DNA from: Hyphobacterium sp. CCMP332
GTDB taxonomy: Bacteria > Pseudomonadota > Alphaproteobacteria > Caulobacterales > Maricaulaceae
Length of the DNA stretch: 64,000 nt
Direction: 5' to 3'
Assembly: GCF_014323565.1 (NCBI RefSeq)
Contig: NZ_CP058669.1
Span: 2,321,501-2,385,500, forward strand
Every line of letters starts with the position of its first letter. Position 1 is the stretch's first letter. The notes beneath the pieces were generated by a model, which searched no databases, was not told the DNA's origin, and saw only the letters and a program-made list of their open reading frames with translations. Shown here one piece after another: positions 62,271 to 64,000 of this stretch. The position numbers and the translations under genes were made by a program.

Positions 62271-62803
62271 TGCTTTTTCGCATCCCAGTCTGAAATCGCA
62301 TCCAGTCCCGGCCCGCCGGGCATGACGGGGCGTTCGGGATAGCCGCCCATACACAGTGTGCGATCGTAAAGCGTGATCGCCGCCGCGACCGAGACATTGA
62401 CGCAAAACCGGGTCGGAATACGCACGATGTGATCGCACCTTGCCTGCATTTCCGCAGAAAGCGAGCCGCGTTCGCGACCCAGCACATAGGCCGCGGCGCG
62501 CGGATGCCGGAAGCTGGGCAGTTCAACAGCCTCATCGGTCAACTCGATCCCGACCAGCGAACAGCCTTTTGGCAACAGCATGTCATTCAGCGTGTCCCAG
62601 CCGTAATAGGGAACGTTTTTCAGGCTCCGCGACGTGTCGGAATCAAAGACTTTTTGTGCCTTGTGATGTGCGTTGACCGTAAAGGCGAAGCTGGCACCAA
62701 AGGCATGGGCGGTTCGCAATATGGCCCCGAGATTCATCGGCTTGGAGATTTCCTCGGCACCGATACCGAAATACCCCCTCAACGGCCGAACAGGCTTGAT
62801 CAT
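62267..62803 (-). CDS. TrmH/SpoU-family RNA methyltransferase
   Basis: This 178-residue SPOUT enzyme has the three knot motifs: NLGAILRTAHAFGA (motif 1), AAYVLGRERGSLSAEMQARCDHIVRIP (motif 2) and FCVNVSVAAAITLYD (motif 3). It methylates ribose 2'-O in tRNA or rRNA; the exact site is not deducible. The ATG overlaps the isoaspartyl peptidase stop by 4 bp (ATGA), so both are one operon. Confidence 0.9.
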   Translation of the reverse strand: MIKPVRPLRGYFGIGAEEISKPMNLGAILRTAHAFGASFAFTVNAHHKAQKVFDSDTSRSLKNVPYYGWDTLNDMLLPKGCSLVGIELTDEAVELPSFRHPRAAAYVLGRERGSLSAEMQARCDHIVRIPTRFCVNVSVAAAITLYDRTLCMGGYPERPVMPGGPGLDAISDWDAKKH

Positions 62804-63675
62804 GACAAATCCTGCACGCCGGCGGTAATCCGGCCGTCCGCGTGCAGCACCGCACACTTCATGCCTTGCGAATTATACGGCGCGGCGATCCGGCCATCGC
62901 GCCCGACGGCAATAATCCCGCCATCGCCGCCTAGGCGCTTGACGTCTTTCAGGGCCCAGCGCGCGGCCTCGTCAGGGCTTTCATGCAGGTAGCGGATGCG
63001 CGCGGCGACCGTTCCGGCGGCCAGAGCGCGAATGAAGAATTCACCCTGGCCCGTACAGGAAATCGCCACGTCCTGATCGGCCCAGGTTCCGGCCCCGATC
63101 AACGGGCAATCGCCGACCCGGCCCGGTGTTTTCTTCAGCGTGCCGCCGGTCGAGGTCGCGGCGGCCAGGCGGCCCTCGCAGTCAAGCGCCACGCAGCCGA
63201 CCGTGCCGGTGGCATAGGCCCGGCCATCCGGCACGGCTGCGGGCGTATAATAGCTGTCCGGATCATCGACAGCCTCAAGGCCCTCGCGTTCGGCCAGCCG
63301 ATTGGCGCCCCAGCCCGCCAGCATCACATGCGGCGTCGATTCCATGACCTTGCGCGCGGCATGTATCGGCGAGATGAATCCTTCCATTGCCGCAACCGCA
63401 CCGGCATTGCGGGTGTCTCCATCCATGATGGCCGCATCCAGCTCGTAGCGGTTATCGGTATTGGGTGAAGAGCCCTTGCCAGCCACATAATGGCCGCTGA
63501 TTTCCAGCTCGTAGACGATGGCTTCAACCACATCTAGAGCCGTCGCGCCCTCATTGAGCATGGCTTTTCCGCGTTCGGCGAGGCTGCGCATATGATCAAT
63601 CTCGCGATCATAGGACTTCTTGGCGAGCACGCCGGCTCCGCCGTGTAATACCATCGCTACGGGTCGGGTTGTCAT
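62800..63675 (-). CDS. iaaA: Isoaspartyl peptidase / L-asparaginase (Ntn hydrolase)
   Basis: This 291-residue plant-type asparaginase precursor is cleaved before a Thr that becomes the nucleophile; here ATGTVGCVALDCEGRLAAATSTGG carries both the cleavage Thr and the STGG loop. GRVGDCPLIGAGTWAD follows, with Arg and Asp substrate contacts. It removes isoaspartyl dipeptides or hydrolyses asparagine in the cytoplasm. It is upstream of and overlapping the TrmH gene. Confidence 0.93.
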   Translation of the reverse strand: MTTRPVAMVLHGGAGVLAKKSYDREIDHMRSLAERGKAMLNEGATALDVVEAIVYELEISGHYVAGKGSSPNTDNRYELDAAIMDGDTRNAGAVAAMEGFISPIHAARKVMESTPHVMLAGWGANRLAEREGLEAVDDPDSYYTPAAVPDGRAYATGTVGCVALDCEGRLAAATSTGGTLKKTPGRVGDCPLIGAGTWADQDVAISCTGQGEFFIRALAAGTVAARIRYLHESPDEAARWALKDVKRLGGDGGIIAVGRDGRIAAPYNSQGMKCAVLHADGRITAGVQDLS

Positions 63676-63813
63676 GGATCGAATTCCTGTTTCTGGACGT
63701 CGCGTTCATCTAGCACCGGAATTCGTCACATCAAAACGACTGAACACCGTTCACTTGACGGCGATGGCGCGCTATGTCCGGTGCAGGATAAAAATTGCTT
63801 CAAGGGGAGTTCC

Positions 63814-64000
63814 ATGAAAATTACCAAGGACACAGCCGCTATCGTCACAGGTGGCGCATCGGGTCTCGGCGAAGGCACGGCGCGCCGCCTCGCGGCGGAA
63901 GGCGCCAAAGTCGCCCTCTTCGACCTTAATGCCGATCGGGGCGAGGCTGTTGCGGCCGAGCTCGGCGGCGTCTTCTGCCACGTCAATGTGGCGGATGTCG
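63814..64000 (+). CDS. Short-chain dehydrogenase, N-terminal part
   Basis: The gene runs off the right edge. The first 62 codons have the Rossmann motif VTGGASGLGEGTARRLAAEG and ALFDLNADRGEAVA, typical of the SDR group close to 3-hydroxyacyl-CoA dehydrogenase type 2. AAGGGGAG lies 7 nt before the ATG. The remainder and its catalytic Tyr are outside the window. Confidence 0.9.
   Translation, partial: MKITKDTAAIVTGGASGLGEGTARRLAAEGAKVALFDLNADRGEAVAAELGGVFCHVNVADV

Overview
The window looks like chromosome from an alphaproteobacterium, most likely a marine Maricaulales/Hyphomonadales-type organism. The evidence is high-GC DNA, tightly overlapping genes, a hemC-hemD-Mic60-hemY cluster, an IalB-like protein, an ECF sigma factor paired with a ChrR-like regulator, and reverse-transsulfuration genes. 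The lineage is inferred from gene content, not from a marker gene.

The left host part (1-13,229) carries the end of a flavin monooxygenase, a short-chain dehydrogenase, a methyltransferase, cystathionine beta-synthase plus a gamma-lyase/synthase, acetyl-CoA synthetase, glutaminase, a sodium/proline symporter, a DUF465 protein and a repeat-containing 2OG-Fe(II) dioxygenase. The right host part (44,254-64,000) carries udk, hemY, the Mic60 homologue, hemD and hemC, divergent from tsaD, gpsA, a YciI protein and a Rieske protein. It continues with a creatininase-like enzyme, an exported methyltransferase-fold lipoprotein, DUF3800, TPR and extensin-like proteins, rlmN, an ECF sigma/ChrR pair, a TrmH-type RNA methyltransferase and an isoaspartyl peptidase.

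Between them lies a genomic island of about 30.9 kb (13,276-44,214) that interrupts a tRNA-Thr(CGU) gene exactly in the anticodon loop. The 3' part of the gene is at 13,230-13,275 and the 5' part at 44,215-44,253. A complete tRNA-Thr(CGU) at 44,044-44,119 lies just inside the right end and can replace the split gene. Tandem 11-bp repeats near both ends look like integrase arm sites. The mobile core is at 38.3-43.2 kb: a small protein, a tyrosine integrase, an unknown 214-residue protein, an AlpA-like regulator and a primase-helicase (primase, PriCT-2 and DUF5906-type ATPase), followed by a candidate origin.

The rest of the island (13.5-38.1 kb) is a patchwork of gene modules separated by two complete IS6-family elements and at least six IS6 end fragments. 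The cargo is dominated by exported hydrolases: three beta-lactamase-fold serine hydrolases, two S41-like peptidases, an M61-like peptidase, a metzincin, a HET-C/phospholipase C-like protein and a Tat-exported dienelactone hydrolase. There is also an AlkB alkane hydroxylase with a TetR regulator and a palindromic operator, a 7TMR-DISM/LytTR receptor and a pentapeptide-repeat protein with a recent internal duplication. Two unrelated hydrolases of the island share an undescribed-looking module of about 260 residues at opposite ends of the protein. That module and the tRNA-replacing island are the most interesting observations.
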